The notes: a model not told the origin generated them from the sequence alone. 64,000 nucleotides of DNA from Flavobacterium sp. CG_23.5 (GCF_017875765.1 NZ_JAGGNA010000001.1:2631001-2695000); one strand, 5' to 3'. Positions 1-10,139 are shown, counted from the first letter of the stretch. Translations and numbers: made by a program.

Positions 1-169
1 TTTCTGCATATTCTGCTGGAGAAATTTCTAGTTTTAAAGCTAGTTTGTTTAAAAACTCTTTTTCCTCTGGAGCAAATTTTCCATCTGCAAGTGCCACACG
101 AACAATAGCTGAAAAATGACCTTTATTTCTTTGTTTGAATTCGCTATCAAATAAATCTGAAAATGACAT
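1..169 (-). CDS. TerB-like protein, N-terminal part (runs off window)
   Basis: The reverse strand opens with ATG at 167-169 and reads without a stop to the window edge, giving about 56 residues beginning MSFSDLFDSEFKQRNKGHFS. The segment with VALADGKFAPEEKEFL resembles the first acidic helix pair of TerB/DjlA-type tellurite-resistance-like domains, which are small all-helical proteins of uncertain function. The C-terminal part lies outside the window, so family assignment rests on this short stretch only. It is divergent from the HupE-like gene, with about 180 bp of AT-rich DNA between them. Confidence 0.7.
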   Translation of the reverse strand, partial: MSFSDLFDSEFKQRNKGHFSAIVRVALADGKFAPEEKEFLNKLALKLEISPAEYAE

Positions 170-348
170 AATTATAATTTTTTATCTTACAAAGATAAAT
201 CTATTTTTAAATTTATTGATTTTAATTTTCTTATAAATTTTGTTTTCTCAATTTGAGCTTTTTTAAGCAATGATTTATTTTTTGAAATCAATCATTTTCA
301 AAATTAATCGTAAGTTTACAAACCCAATCTCAACCTATATTATTTACT

Positions 349-942
349 ATGTCAGAATTTTGGATTTATTTTCAAATAGGATTAAAACATGTTTTGGATA
401 TTCATGCTTATGATCATGTTTTGTTTTTAATAGCTTTAACAGTTCCGTTCTTATTTAAGGACTGGCAACGAATAGTATTGCTGGTGTCAATGTTCACAAT
501 TGGTCATACTTTGGCTCTATTATTGTCAATATTTGGAATAATTGCCATTAAAGTTAATGTGGTCGAATTATTAATTCCAATAACCATATTAATCGTAGCT
601 TTGTTTAGCATTTTTACATCAGGGAAATCAAATAAAAAAGAAAGCATAAATCTGGTATTTTTTATCACTCTTTTCTTTGGAATAATTCATGGTTTGGGTT
701 TTTCAAATTATTTTAAATCGATACTTGGCGGCAGCCCCAGCTCGAAATTATTACCGTTGTCTGAATTTGCATTGGGTATTGAAGCGGCTCAAATCGTAGT
801 TGTTTTTGTTGTTTTGGTTCTATCCTATATTGTGCAAACGGTTTTTAGATTTTCTAAAAGAGACTGGACTTTGGTCATGTCAGCGTTTATAATAGGAGTA
901 GTTTTACCAATGATTGTAGAAAGTAAAATCTGGATTAGATAA
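349..942 (+). CDS. HupE/UreJ-like membrane protein
   Basis: A 197-residue, very hydrophobic protein with about six predicted membrane segments. The opening (GLKHVLDIHAYDHVLFLIAL) with its His/Asp pattern, GHTLAL near residue 53 and FGIIHGLGFS near 112 match the HupE/UreJ family, inner-membrane proteins linked to nickel or cobalt uptake in hydrogenase and urease loci. No hydrogenase or urease gene is nearby, so the substrate is unknown; flavobacteria often carry a stand-alone copy. Its stop lies 3 bp before the dCMP deaminase start, so the two are probably cotranscribed. Confidence 0.85.
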   Translation: MSEFWIYFQIGLKHVLDIHAYDHVLFLIALTVPFLFKDWQRIVLLVSMFTIGHTLALLLSIFGIIAIKVNVVELLIPITILIVALFSIFTSGKSNKKESINLVFFITLFFGIIHGLGFSNYFKSILGGSPSSKLLPLSEFALGIEAAQIVVVFVVLVLSYIVQTVFRFSKRDWTLVMSAFIIGVVLPMIVESKIWIR

Positions 943-945
943 AAA

Positions 946-1377
946 ATGGAATTAGGTAAATTAAATAAATACGATAAAGCGTATCTTAGGATTGCAACAG
1001 AATGGGGTCTTTTGTCGTATTGTAAAAGAAAACAAGTGGGCGCAATAATCGTTAGAGATCGAATGATAATCTCCGATGGTTATAACGGGACGCCTTCGGG
1101 ATTTGAAAATTGTTGTGAAGATAATGAAGGATTAACACGCTGGGATGTGTTGCATGCTGAAGCAAATGCTATTTTAAAAGTGGCACGATCGACACAGTCT
1201 TGTGAAGGAGCGACATTGTATATTACGCTTTCTCCATGTAAAGAATGCAGTAAATTAATTCACCAATCCGGGATAAAAAGAGTTGTGTATCATAATGGAT
1301 ATCGAGATGATTCAGGAATTCAATTTTTGATAAAAGCAGGAATAGAAGTAGAGCATATTCCTATATTAGAAGAGTAA
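946..1377 (+). CDS. dCMP deaminase family protein (ComE-like)
   Basis: A 143-residue zinc-dependent deaminase of the cytidine/deoxycytidylate deaminase fold. The zinc site is visible as HAE (H70, catalytic E72) and PCKEC (C98, C101). The preferred reaction is dCMP to dUMP, which feeds dTMP synthesis; the related ComEB group has the same motifs, so substrate is inferred from family. It starts 3 bp after the HupE-like gene and its stop directly abuts the next ATG (1378), indicating a three-gene operon. The nrdAB genes and a dGTPase elsewhere in the window also act on dNTP pools. Confidence 0.92.
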   Translation: MELGKLNKYDKAYLRIATEWGLLSYCKRKQVGAIIVRDRMIISDGYNGTPSGFENCCEDNEGLTRWDVLHAEANAILKVARSTQSCEGATLYITLSPCKECSKLIHQSGIKRVVYHNGYRDDSGIQFLIKAGIEVEHIPILEE

Positions 1378-2946
1378 ATGAAAATTAATAATAAATACCT
1401 GCCCATATATTTTTGCGTAACTCTTGCTTTAGGAGTTATTCTGGGGAGTGTATTGAGTTTTTCAAACCAAAATCAATTTTTTGCCAAAAACAATTCTAAA
1501 AATAAGCTGAATAGACTTATTGATTTTATTAATAACGAGTATGTAGATAGCGTAAATACCGATTCTATAGTAAATCTTACCGTTGATAATATTTTGGCAA
1601 AATTGGATCCACATTCCGTTTATATTCCGCCAACTGAGCAAGCAGAAGTTGTTGAAAGCATGAAAGGAGACTTTGTAGGTATTGGGGTGAATTTCTACAT
1701 GTATAATGATTCTGTTGCCATAATAAAAACTGTTGAAAATGGCCCTTCGGCAAAAGCTGGAGTAAAAGCAGGCGACCGGATTTTGTATGCTGACAAAACC
1801 AAATTATTTGGACGTAAATTGCCTAATGATAGTTTGTTTTCCAAATTAAAAGGATCAATAGGTTCTGTTATTGAACTTACGGTTTACAGAAAATCAGAAG
1901 GTAAAAAGATTAAAGTAAAAATAAAAAGAGATGTAATTCCGCTTAAAAGTGTTGATGTTTCTATGCTTTTGAAAAATAATACGGGTTACATAAAAATCAA
2001 TCGATTTGCTGAAACTACGTATAACGAGTTTGCAGCAGGGCTTTTGAGTTTGAAAAAACAAGGCGCCAGATCATTGATAATAGACGTGCGCGATAATGGC
2101 GGAGGCTATATGGAAGAAGCTATCGCGATAGCCGATGAGTTGTTGAAAGACAAACAATTAATTGTTTTCACCAAAAATAAAAAAGGTACTATTGAAAAAA
2201 CATTTGCCACAAAACTAGGAAGTTTTGAAACCGGAAATGTATATGTGTTGATTAATGAAAATAGTGCGTCTGCCAGTGAAATTCTCGCTGGAGCAATCCA
2301 AGATAATGACAGAGGAACTATTGTAGGACGCAGATCTTTTGGTAAAGGATTAGTACAACGAGAAATGGATTTTGAGGATGGTTCGGCAGTGCGATTGACT
2401 ATTGCCAGATATTACACTCCAACGGGACGTTCCATACAAAAACCGTATTCAAAAGGGAATGAAGATTATTTCAAAGAATCGGATGCGCGTTTTCAAAACG
2501 GAGAATTATACAGTAAAGACAGTATAAAAGTTTCGGACACATTGAAGTTCAAAACTAAAAAAGGTAAAATTGTTTACGGCGGTGGCGGAATTGTTCCTGA
2601 TGTTTTTGTGCCTCTTGAAGTGGAACATGGCAGTGAAAGTACGGCTTATTTGTTGGAATCAGGTATTGTGGGGCATTTTGTTTTCGAACAATTAGATGCC
2701 AACAGGAATATTTTTAAAGGCTTGACTTTTCAACAGTTTAAAGCTAAAATGGATGCAACCGATGTGTATTTTAATTCTTTTCAAAAATACATTTTTCAAA
2801 ACGGATTGGATTTGAAATTTGGAAAAAGCAAGTCTTTTGTAAAACGTTACATCACCGCAGAATTTGCGCGCCAACTATACGGTGAAAATTATTACTATGA
2901 AATTGTATTGAAAGAAGATGCGATGATAAAAGCAATTTTGAAATAG
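1378..2946 (+). CDS. S41 family C-terminal processing peptidase (CtpA-like)
   Basis: A 522-residue serine protease of the tail-specific CtpA/Prc group. Domains in order: N-terminal membrane anchor or signal (about 8-28), helical cap, PDZ domain (about 95-180), and S41 catalytic domain (about 200-360). The Ser/Lys dyad is visible as S298 in SASASE and K323 in FGKG, 25 residues apart as in E. coli Prc. Such enzymes degrade or mature periplasmic and envelope proteins from their C termini. The ATG immediately follows the stop of the deaminase gene, implying translational coupling. The roughly 150-residue C-terminal extension is usual in Bacteroidota. Confidence 0.94.
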   Translation: MKINNKYLPIYFCVTLALGVILGSVLSFSNQNQFFAKNNSKNKLNRLIDFINNEYVDSVNTDSIVNLTVDNILAKLDPHSVYIPPTEQAEVVESMKGDFVGIGVNFYMYNDSVAIIKTVENGPSAKAGVKAGDRILYADKTKLFGRKLPNDSLFSKLKGSIGSVIELTVYRKSEGKKIKVKIKRDVIPLKSVDVSMLLKNNTGYIKINRFAETTYNEFAAGLLSLKKQGARSLIIDVRDNGGGYMEEAIAIADELLKDKQLIVFTKNKKGTIEKTFATKLGSFETGNVYVLINENSASASEILAGAIQDNDRGTIVGRRSFGKGLVQREMDFEDGSAVRLTIARYYTPTGRSIQKPYSKGNEDYFKESDARFQNGELYSKDSIKVSDTLKFKTKKGKIVYGGGGIVPDVFVPLEVEHGSESTAYLLESGIVGHFVFEQLDANRNIFKGLTFQQFKAKMDATDVYFNSFQKYIFQNGLDLKFGKSKSFVKRYITAEFARQLYGENYYYEIVLKEDAMIKAILK

Positions 2947-2981
2947 AAATAACTCAATTATGGTTTATTGAGAATTGCGAC

Positions 2982-3602
2982 TTATCTTATACTGTCGTGA
3001 TAATGAGTCTGCACTCCGCCATTCCACAAGGTAAGAATGTCAGTAGCAACTGCGGCACCACTTCCGGCAGCAATGGCTAATTGACTTCTATGTCCCGCTA
3101 AAGTTCCAATCACATAAATTCCATCAGCAACTTTTTGGTCATTGTTTTTTAGCTGAATTCGTTGTTTCTCAGGGAGTGATTTTAGATGTGGTTCCACGTA
3201 CTGCATTAAACCTTCAATTGCAAAAGTATTGGCAGAGCCAATCCCTACAACAATTGTTTTTGTTTTGTAAGTATTCCTATTTGTAGTGACTAAGAATTCT
3301 GGAAATTCCCCTTCGATTTTAAACACTTTTTCGTTTGGAATTTGTGCAATATGAGGATAAGTTTCGGAAAGATGCTGGATACTTTTAACTAATAAATGGG
3401 AGCCTAAAGTACCTGGTGCAATTCCATACGCATTATTAAATATCGCATCCTGAAGAGAGGATGCTTTTTGATGGGTAAAAATCCCAATTTTTTTATCGGA
3501 TGCAAATGCTTTATTTTTTGCAGAACCCAAAACGAGTGCGCATGACATTCCCGAGACACCGCCACCTAGAATTAAAACGTCAAGCAGATTAGAATTTGTC
3601 AT
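2982..3602 (-). CDS. short FAD-dependent oxidoreductase (TrxR-like, FAD half only)
   Basis: A 206-residue protein with an N-terminal FAD-binding Rossmann motif (LGGGVSGMS near residues 12-20) and the C-terminal FAD-contact segment of the thioredoxin-reductase family (DGIYVIGTLAG...AAGSGAAVATDIL). It is about 100 residues shorter than thioredoxin reductase: the central NADPH-binding domain with its CxxC disulfide is absent. It therefore cannot work as a classical TrxR; the electron donor is unknown. It overlaps the end of the upstream small membrane-protein gene by 14 bp, so the two are probably coexpressed. Confidence 0.85.
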   Translation of the reverse strand: MTNSNLLDVLILGGGVSGMSCALVLGSAKNKAFASDKKIGIFTHQKASSLQDAIFNNAYGIAPGTLGSHLLVKSIQHLSETYPHIAQIPNEKVFKIEGEFPEFLVTTNRNTYKTKTIVVGIGSANTFAIEGLMQYVEPHLKSLPEKQRIQLKNNDQKVADGIYVIGTLAGHRSQLAIAAGSGAAVATDILTLWNGGVQTHYHDSIR

Positions 3603-3792
3603 TCATTTTTTCTTCAATTTTTTTAGACATTCTAAAAATCAAAAGAATTAAAACGGCACACAAAGAAGCGGCAACACCTATAATAGCATATAGGCTATTA
3701 CCTTGAAAGGGATGGCTAAAATCAAGTAAAGTAACATTAAATATGATTAAAGCTAAGGCTAAAAACACGAGTATGTTAGTGAAGATTTTCAT
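3589..3792 (-). CDS. small two-helix membrane protein
   Basis: A 67-residue protein with two hydrophobic segments (about 5-25 and 35-53) and a basic/acidic tail ending MSKKIEEKMNDKF. I do not recognise a family. Its coding end overlaps the FAD oxidoreductase start by 14 bp on the same strand, which supports it being a real, coupled gene. It may anchor or accompany the oxidoreductase, but that is only a guess from position. Confidence 0.65.
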   Translation of the reverse strand: MKIFTNILVFLALALIIFNVTLLDFSHPFQGNSLYAIIGVAASLCAVLILLIFRMSKKIEEKMNDKF

Positions 3793-3911
3793 GATATTTT
3801 TTTGTTTTTTAATGAAAAATTTAAGATTATTTATTTAAAAAATTTATTTTAATAAAAATCAAATATTTTTATGCATTGTTGCGTTATGGGGTAAATTTAG
3901 GTAAATTTATT

Positions 3912-4490
3912 TTACACAAACAAACCTTTAACATTAGCAGCGAATAATTTAACAGCGATGGCTAGAAGAACTACTCCAAAAGTCTTTCTAATTACCCCTA
4001 ATCCGTTTTCGCCTAATAGTTTTTCGATTCTCGCAGAGGATTTCAATACGGCATACACCAGAATGATATTTAGAATTATGGCAACAACAATATTAATAGT
4101 TTGAAATTCCGCTTTCAAGGATAATAAAGTGGTCATAGTTCCGGCTCCGGCAACAAGCGGGAACGCTATTGGGACTATTGATGCAGAGCTAGCGGCTTCA
4201 TCGCGATACAAGCGGATGCCTAAGATCATTTCTAATGCCAAGAAAAACAAAACAAAAGATCCTGCAACGGCAAAAGAATTAACATCGATTCCAATTAAAT
4301 TTAAAAATTCTTCACCTACAAAAAGAAAGACAATCATAATGGCTCCTGAAGCTAAAGTTGCTTTTTCTGATTCGATATGTCCAAATTTCGCTCTTAAATC
4401 GATGATAATGGGGATAGTACCAATAATGTCAATTACAGCAAAAAGGACCATACTTACGGTTACAATTTCTCTGATGTCAAATCCTATCAT
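3912..4490 (-). CDS. MarC family integral membrane protein
   Basis: A 192-residue membrane protein with about six helices. The pattern MVLFAVIDIIGTIPIIIDL near the N terminus and PLVAGAGTMTTLLSL near residue 112 are typical of MarC/YhgN, inner-membrane proteins of unknown transport role (the historical link to multiple antibiotic resistance has not held up). It is monocistronic by spacing: about 120 bp separates its stop from the next minus-strand gene start, and the upstream gene is divergent. An open frame on the opposite strand here is a shadow. Confidence 0.92.
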   Translation of the reverse strand: MIGFDIREIVTVSMVLFAVIDIIGTIPIIIDLRAKFGHIESEKATLASGAIMIVFLFVGEEFLNLIGIDVNSFAVAGSFVLFFLALEMILGIRLYRDEAASSASIVPIAFPLVAGAGTMTTLLSLKAEFQTINIVVAIILNIILVYAVLKSSARIEKLLGENGLGVIRKTFGVVLLAIAVKLFAANVKGLFV

Positions 4491-4734
4491 AGCTTTTTTA
4501 GTTGTAAAGTTAAACTTTTTGGTATATTATCAGTTAAAATATAAAGGTATTGCGATATTTTTAAGCCTTTTTTTAAACTAATAAAAAATAATTTTTTTCT
4601 GTAAAGTATTCAATGTGAATGGGATTTTCTCACTGGGAGATGCGATTTGTATAGAAGGTTAAAATTGGCTTTTAACTAAAAAATTCAACATTCTTCACCT
4701 ATCTTTGCACCTTTAATCACAGTACCCCAAAAGA

Positions 4735-5301
4735 ATGTTTCAATTAGGAAAAACCATTGTCTCTGAAGACATACTCGGAAAAGATTTTGTTTGCAATTTA
4801 TCAGCTTGTAAAGGCGCCTGTTGTGTAGATGGCGACGCTGGAGCTCCGTTGAGTCTTGAAGAAACAAAAATTTTGGAGGAAATTTATCCTAAGGTTAAAC
4901 CCTTTTTACGCAAACAGGGGATTGCAGCAATTGAAGCGCAAGGAACTTGGGTAACCGGAACTGATGGTGAACTTGAAACACCCTTAATTGACAATAAAGA
5001 TTGTGCTTATGTTATTTTTGATGGCAAAACGGCTCTTTGTGGTATCGAACAAGCCTATAATCAAGGAATAATTGACTGGAAAAAACCTGTTTCCTGTCAT
5101 CTGTACCCAATCCGTGTGAAAGACTTTACCGAGTTTGCCGCTGTCAATTATGACAAGTGGGATATTTGCGACCCAGCCTGTTCACTAGGTCAGGAACTTG
5201 AAGTACCAGTGTATAAATTTGTCAAAGAAGCGTTGATAAGAAAGTTTGGTGAAGACTGGTACGCAGAGCTGGAAAAAGTAGCTTTGGACATGAAAAAATA
5301 A
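4735..5301 (+). CDS. DUF3109 family Cys-rich protein
   Basis: A 188-residue soluble protein with many cysteines: C22, C27, C31, C32 in a [16 protein letters not shown] cluster, DKDCAYV-like and LCGIE segments, and SCHLYPIRV further on. This matches DUF3109, related to the YkgJ-type CxxxCxxCC putative metal-binding proteins; the biochemical role is not known. A -7 element TATCTTTG lies at 4700-4707, giving a short leader before the ATG. The neighbours are MarC (divergent) and nrdB downstream, with no evident functional tie. Confidence 0.88.
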   Translation: MFQLGKTIVSEDILGKDFVCNLSACKGACCVDGDAGAPLSLEETKILEEIYPKVKPFLRKQGIAAIEAQGTWVTGTDGELETPLIDNKDCAYVIFDGKTALCGIEQAYNQGIIDWKKPVSCHLYPIRVKDFTEFAAVNYDKWDICDPACSLGQELEVPVYKFVKEALIRKFGEDWYAELEKVALDMKK

Positions 5302-5565
5302 ATTCAAAATACTGAATTTATTTCTTGTTTTTTATTTTTTAAATCCTATATTTTACGGGGCTTTGCCTACTTTTTTGTTTTTTAATTCACTGATGTTCAG
5401 ATTTTTAAAAAAATCAGCAAAAATATTCCGATTTACCCCATTTGTTAAAAACTATCGCCGATTGTGAATAAGTTTGACTTTTATTAGTCGCAATATTTTA
5501 CAATCTTTGTAACTCTCGAAAAGCATAAAATTTCGTTAAAATCTCAAAAAAAACACACACTTATA

Positions 5566-6543
5566 ATGGCGCAACTAGAACCAATTTTACAAGAAAATAA
5601 AAATCGTTTCGTAATTTTTCCTATCAAACACCATGATATTTGGGAATGGTACAAGAAAATGGAAGCTAGTTTTTGGACTGCTGAAGAAATAGATTTGTCT
5701 CAGGATTTAAATGACTGGAATAACAAGCTTTCTGATGAGGAACGTTATTTTGTAAAACACATTCTTGCTTTTTTTGCTGCTTCTGACGGAATTGTAAATG
5801 AAAATTTAGCTGAAAATTTTGTGAACGAAGTACAATATGCGGAAGCAAAATTCTTTTACGGTTTCCAAATCATGATGGAAAACATTCATAGCGAAACCTA
5901 TTCGTTATTGATTGACACCTATGTAAAAGATGAAGCGGAAAAAGATGAATTGTTCAATGCTTTAGAAGTTTTTCCTGCTATTAAGAAAAAAGCAGACTGG
6001 GCTTTGAAATGGATTGAATCGGATTCGTTTGCCGAAAGATTGATTGCATTTGCTGCTGTAGAAGGAATTTTCTTTTCGGGAGCATTTTGTTCTATTTATT
6101 GGTTGAAAAAACGTGGATTAATGCCAGGATTGACATTTTCTAACGAATTAATTTCTCGTGACGAAGGAGTTCACTGTGACTTTGCAGTGCATTTACACAA
6201 CCATCACTTGGTAAATAAAGTGCCAAAAGAAAGAATTAGAAGCATTATTGTAGATGCTTTAAATATCGAAAGAGAGTTTATTACAGAATCGCTTCCGGTG
6301 AGTTTAATTGGGATGAATGCGGTGTTGATGACGCAATATTTAGAATTTGTTGCCGATAGATTATTAGTAGAATTAGGTTGCGACAGAGAATACAATACTA
6401 CAAATCCTTTTGATTTTATGGATATGATTTCGCTTCAAGGGAAAACAAATTTCTTTGAAAAGAAAGTAGCCGAATATCAAAAAGCTGGGGTTATGAATAC
6501 TGACAGTGATGCTCAAAAAATATCTTTTGACGCAGATTTTTAA
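5566..6543 (+). CDS. nrdB: ribonucleoside-diphosphate reductase, beta (small) subunit
   Basis: A 325-residue class I ribonucleotide reductase radical-generating subunit. It holds the metal-ligand pattern of the R2 family: EEIDLSQD early, [13 protein letters not shown], the ENIHSETYS helix (about residue 105), and [12 protein letters not shown] (about 205). R2 generates the radical passed to NrdA for reduction of NDPs to dNDPs in the cytoplasm. It precedes nrdA by about 390 bp containing an interspersed repeat, so the pair may not share a simple operon. The start ATG follows an A-rich leader, as usual in this phylum. Confidence 0.96.
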   Translation: MAQLEPILQENKNRFVIFPIKHHDIWEWYKKMEASFWTAEEIDLSQDLNDWNNKLSDEERYFVKHILAFFAASDGIVNENLAENFVNEVQYAEAKFFYGFQIMMENIHSETYSLLIDTYVKDEAEKDELFNALEVFPAIKKKADWALKWIESDSFAERLIAFAAVEGIFFSGAFCSIYWLKKRGLMPGLTFSNELISRDEGVHCDFAVHLHNHHLVNKVPKERIRSIIVDALNIEREFITESLPVSLIGMNAVLMTQYLEFVADRLLVELGCDREYNTTNPFDFMDMISLQGKTNFFEKKVAEYQKAGVMNTDSDAQKISFDADF

Positions 6544-6667
6544 TTTTTTTAACCATTAAGGAATGAAGGTTTATTATGCTCTGGCTTACTTTTTCTAAAC
6601 AGCTTAATTTTAAACAGCATTTTGAAGTCATAATACTTTACTGAATTTCTTCATGCTTCTGTTGCAC

Positions 6668-6806
6668 TAGCCCAGATAGTAGTGGAAATCCTTTTTTACG
6701 TCAGTTCGAGTTCGCTTGCAAAGCGAGTATCGAGAACAAGTAAAAAAGATTGCAACGGATAGCTGGACACGAGCAGAGCGAACTGACGAAGTAAATAGCT
6801 CCAAAA
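6668..6806 (+). repeat. interspersed fold-back repeat between nrdB and nrdA
   Basis: The 392-bp gap between nrdB and nrdA is unusually long and contains a repeat found elsewhere in this window. It begins tagcccagatagtagtgga, carries CGTCAGTTCGAG (6699-6710), TATCGAGAAC (6728-6737) and the inverse CGAACTGACG (6779-6788), so it can fold back. The outer block (GGAAATCCTTTTTT ... AAAAAGATTGCAACGGA) matches copies near 42254 and, inverted, near 46551; the inner CGTCAGTTCGAG/TATCGAGAAC block matches 49755-49887. After it lies 'cgccttagtgccttcgtgg', a further low-complexity motif. I see no gene in this gap. Confidence 0.75.
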
Positions 6807-6935
6807 AAAGCAAAACCTAAAAAATTTTGCGCCTTAGTGCCTTCGTGGCAAAACAAAAGATGCTGAAATGAATTCAGCATAAACAAATAACGAAAAACAG
6901 CGAAGGGATTTTCTGTTTTAAAAACAAACAAACTT

Positions 6936-9365
6936 ATGTACGTAGTAAAAAGAGACGGCCACAAAGAGCCCGTAATGTTCGACAAAATCACAGATAGAAT
7001 TAAAAAACTATGTTATGGTTTAAATGATTTAGTAGATGCCGTGAAAGTGGCAATGCGAGTAATTGAAGGGCTTTATGATGGAGTTTCTACGTCAGAATTA
7101 GATAATTTAGCAGCCGAAACCGCGGCTTCGATGACGATTGCGCATCCTGATTATGCACAATTGGCAGCGAGAATTGCGATTTCGAATTTGCATTCCAATA
7201 CAAAAAAATCATTTTCGGAAACAATGAACGATATGTTTCATTATGTAAATCCGAGAAACGGTCAAGACGCACCATTGTTGTCTGACGAAGTGCATAAAGT
7301 GATTATGGAAAATGCTGAATTTTTGGATTCGCATGTAATATATAACAGAGATTTCAACTACGATTATTTTGGTTTTAAAACATTGGAACGTTCGTATTTG
7401 CTAAAAATAAATGGTAAAATCGTTGAACGTCCGCAACATATGTTGATGCGTGTTTCAGTTGGGATTCACTTAGACGATTTGAAATCAGTGATTGAAACGT
7501 ACGACTTAATGTCGAAAAAATTCTTCACACACGCGACGCCAACGTTGTTCAATGCGGGTACACCAAAACCACAAATGTCTTCTTGTTTCCTTTTGGCGAT
7601 GCAAGACGATAGCATTGATGGGATTTACGACACGTTGAAACAAACGGCGAAAATTTCGCAATCAGCTGGTGGAATTGGACTTTCTATTCACAACGTTCGT
7701 GCAACGGGAAGTTATATTCGTGGTACAAACGGAACATCAAACGGAATTGTTCCTATGTTGAGAGTTTTCAACGATACAGCAAGATATGTAGATCAAGGTG
7801 GTGGAAAACGCAAAGGAAGTTTTGCGATTTACATCGAAACTTGGCATGCGGATATTTTCGAGTTTTTGGACTTAAAAAAGAATACCGGAAAAGAAGAAAT
7901 GCGCGCCAGAGATTTATTCTTTGCGATGTGGACTTCGGATTTATTCATGAAAAGAGTACAGGAAGACAGTTATTGGACTTTGATGTGCCCTAATGAATGT
8001 CCAGGATTGTATGACGTATATGGCGAAGAATTTGAAGCGATGTATATTGATTACGAGAAACGTGGAAAAGGTAGAAAAACCATCAAAGCACATGAATTGT
8101 GGGAGAAAATTCTGGAATCGCAAATCGAGACCGGAACGCCTTACATGCTATATAAAGATGCAGTTAACAGAAAATCAAACCAGAAAAATCTAGGTACCAT
8201 TCGTTCATCGAATTTGTGTACGGAAATTATGGAATTCACTTCCAAGGATGAAATCGCGGTTTGTAACTTGGCTTCGCTTTCGTTACCAATGTTTGTTGAA
8301 AACAAAAAATTCAATCACGAATTATTATTTACCGTTACAAAACGGGTGACCAGAAACTTGAATAAAGTTATTGACAGGAATTATTATCCGGTAAAAGAAG
8401 GAGAGAATTCTAATAAACGCCACAGACCAATAGGTCTTGGAGTGCAAGGATTGGCGGATGCGTTCATTATGTTGCGTTTACCATTTACCAGTGATGAAGC
8501 CAAAAAACTGAACCAAGAAATTTTCGAAACCCTCTATTTTGCTGCTGTAACCGCTTCTATGGAAATGGCTAAAGAAGAAGGTCCGTATTCTAGTTTTCAA
8601 GGATCGCCAATGTCTCAAGGGGAATTCCAATACAATATGTGGGGAATGAAAGATGAGGAATTATCAGGTCGTTGGGATTGGTCTTCGTTGAGAAAAGAAG
8701 TAATGGAACATGGAGTTCGTAACTCGTTATTAGTGGCTCCAATGCCAACTGCTTCGACTTCTCAAATTTTGGGTAACAACGAAGCATTTGAACCGTATAC
8801 TTCTAATATTTACACCAGAAGAGTGCTTTCGGGAGAATTTATTGTGGTGAACAAGCATTTGTTACACGATTTAGTGGAACGCGGTTTGTGGAACGAAACA
8901 TTGAAACAAGAATTAATGCGAAATAACGGTTCGGTTCAAGACCTGAATATTCCGCAGGATTTGAAAGAATTGTACAAAACCGTTTGGGAAATGTCAATGA
9001 AAGACATTATCGATATGTCACGCCAACGTGGTTATTTTGTGGATCAATCGCAATCGTTGAATTTATTCATGCAAAATGCCAATTATTCTAAATTGACTTC
9101 GATGCATTTCTACGCTTGGCAATCTGGATTGAAAACAGGAATGTATTATTTAAGAACAAAAGCTGCGGTGGATGCGATTAAATTTACATTGAACAACGAT
9201 AAAAAAGCAGAGCCAATTGAAATCAAAGAGCAACCAGTTGTGGAGCGATTAGAGTCAATTGCCGTTTTAAACGAACCCGTTGAAATGACTGCAGACGAAT
9301 ACAAAGCAATGATCGAATTGGCAAAAAACGCCGGTCCTGATGAATGCGAAATGTGTGGGTCTTAA
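6936..9365 (+). CDS. nrdA: ribonucleoside-diphosphate reductase, alpha (large) subunit
   Basis: An 809-residue class I ribonucleotide reductase catalytic subunit. Order: N-terminal ATP-cone allosteric domain (about 1-90, opening [15 protein letters not shown]), then the ten-stranded barrel. Active-site cysteines are visible: C217 in MSSC, C428 in NLCTE (thiyl radical and partner), and the C-terminal shuttle pair C804/C807 in CEMCGS. An intact ATP-cone implies dATP feedback inhibition. Reduces NDPs with NrdB. A DUF3800 gene starts 10 bp after the stop. Confidence 0.97.
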   Translation: MYVVKRDGHKEPVMFDKITDRIKKLCYGLNDLVDAVKVAMRVIEGLYDGVSTSELDNLAAETAASMTIAHPDYAQLAARIAISNLHSNTKKSFSETMNDMFHYVNPRNGQDAPLLSDEVHKVIMENAEFLDSHVIYNRDFNYDYFGFKTLERSYLLKINGKIVERPQHMLMRVSVGIHLDDLKSVIETYDLMSKKFFTHATPTLFNAGTPKPQMSSCFLLAMQDDSIDGIYDTLKQTAKISQSAGGIGLSIHNVRATGSYIRGTNGTSNGIVPMLRVFNDTARYVDQGGGKRKGSFAIYIETWHADIFEFLDLKKNTGKEEMRARDLFFAMWTSDLFMKRVQEDSYWTLMCPNECPGLYDVYGEEFEAMYIDYEKRGKGRKTIKAHELWEKILESQIETGTPYMLYKDAVNRKSNQKNLGTIRSSNLCTEIMEFTSKDEIAVCNLASLSLPMFVENKKFNHELLFTVTKRVTRNLNKVIDRNYYPVKEGENSNKRHRPIGLGVQGLADAFIMLRLPFTSDEAKKLNQEIFETLYFAAVTASMEMAKEEGPYSSFQGSPMSQGEFQYNMWGMKDEELSGRWDWSSLRKEVMEHGVRNSLLVAPMPTASTSQILGNNEAFEPYTSNIYTRRVLSGEFIVVNKHLLHDLVERGLWNETLKQELMRNNGSVQDLNIPQDLKELYKTVWEMSMKDIIDMSRQRGYFVDQSQSLNLFMQNANYSKLTSMHFYAWQSGLKTGMYYLRTKAAVDAIKFTLNNDKKAEPIEIKEQPVVERLESIAVLNEPVEMTADEYKAMIELAKNAGPDECEMCGS

Positions 9366-9375
9366 TTATTAATAA

Positions 9376-10107
9376 TTGAAATATTATTTATTTATTGATG
9401 AGAGTGGAGATCATGGTTTAAAAACTATTGACGAAAGTTTTCCAGTATTTTTGCTTTGTGGTGTTTTAGTTTCTGAAGTTGAGTATCTTGCTGTTAATTC
9501 AGTGGTAAACAGTTCAAAAATAAAATATTGGAATAATACGAATGTGATTTTGCATTCTCGTGATATACGAAAGTGTAATAATGAATTTAAAATTTTATTT
9601 GATTTAAAGGTAAAAGAAAGATTTTATGAAGATATAAATCACATCCTTACTTCGAGTAATTACAAAATCATTAGTTCTGCAATTGACAAGATAAATTTTA
9701 TAAAAAATTACGGTAAATTAGAAAATGATGTTTATGAAATTGCATTGTCATTTATCTTAGAAAGAACAATTTTTTGTCTTGATGAAATTGGAGATTGCAA
9801 ATCTTTAGAAATAATAATTGAAAAAAGAGGTAAAAAGGAAGATGCTAAATTATCAAGTCATTTACATAAGTTAAACCAAATAGGTACTTATTATGTCGAT
9901 AGTGAAAGGATGAAAAAGTATGCGATTAAACATAAATTTCTCAATAAAAACGAGAATAGTAATGGTTTGCAAATTTCTGATTTATTGGCTTATCTTATAG
10001 CTAGAAAAATAATTACACCAGAAGGAGTAAATGTGTCCTATGAATTAATTAAAGATAAATTTTACACTAAAAACGGGAAACGTTACGGTTTGAAAATATT
10101 TCCATAA
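9376..10107 (+). CDS. DUF3800 domain protein
   Basis: A 243-residue protein with the DUF3800 hallmarks: FIDESGDHG at residues 6-14 and SNGLQISDLLAYLIARK near the C terminus, the acidic residues of a predicted RNase H-like nuclease fold. DUF3800 genes are common in accessory regions and some occur in defence loci; a function cannot be assigned here. It starts 10 bp after nrdA with a TTG codon (the reading frame gives no earlier ATG), so it depends on read-through from nrdA or on coupling. Its codon content is more AT-rich than nrdA, consistent with acquisition. A strong terminator follows. Confidence 0.85.
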   Translation: MKYYLFIDESGDHGLKTIDESFPVFLLCGVLVSEVEYLAVNSVVNSSKIKYWNNTNVILHSRDIRKCNNEFKILFDLKVKERFYEDINHILTSSNYKIISSAIDKINFIKNYGKLENDVYEIALSFILERTIFCLDEIGDCKSLEIIIEKRGKKEDAKLSSHLHKLNQIGTYYVDSERMKKYAIKHKFLNKNENSNGLQISDLLAYLIARKIITPEGVNVSYELIKDKFYTKNGKRYGLKIFP

Positions 10108-10111
10108 AAAC

Positions 10112-10139
10112 AAAAAGGCTGATAAAATCAGCCTTTTTT
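10112..10139 (+). terminator. intrinsic terminator after nrdA-DUF3800
   Basis: Perfect stem AAAAAGGCTGAT / ATCAGCCTTTTTT with a short AT loop, followed by T residues. It lies 4 bp after the DUF3800 stop and would end the nrdA-DUF3800 transcript. Confidence 0.9.

Noticed and set aside
4129..4581. 150-codon frame opposite marC
   Set aside because: Antisense shadow of a conserved membrane protein gene with no sensible domain.
6701..6991. 96-codon minus-strand frame between nrdB and nrdA
   Set aside because: It is made largely of the interspersed fold-back repeat and the start of nrdA.
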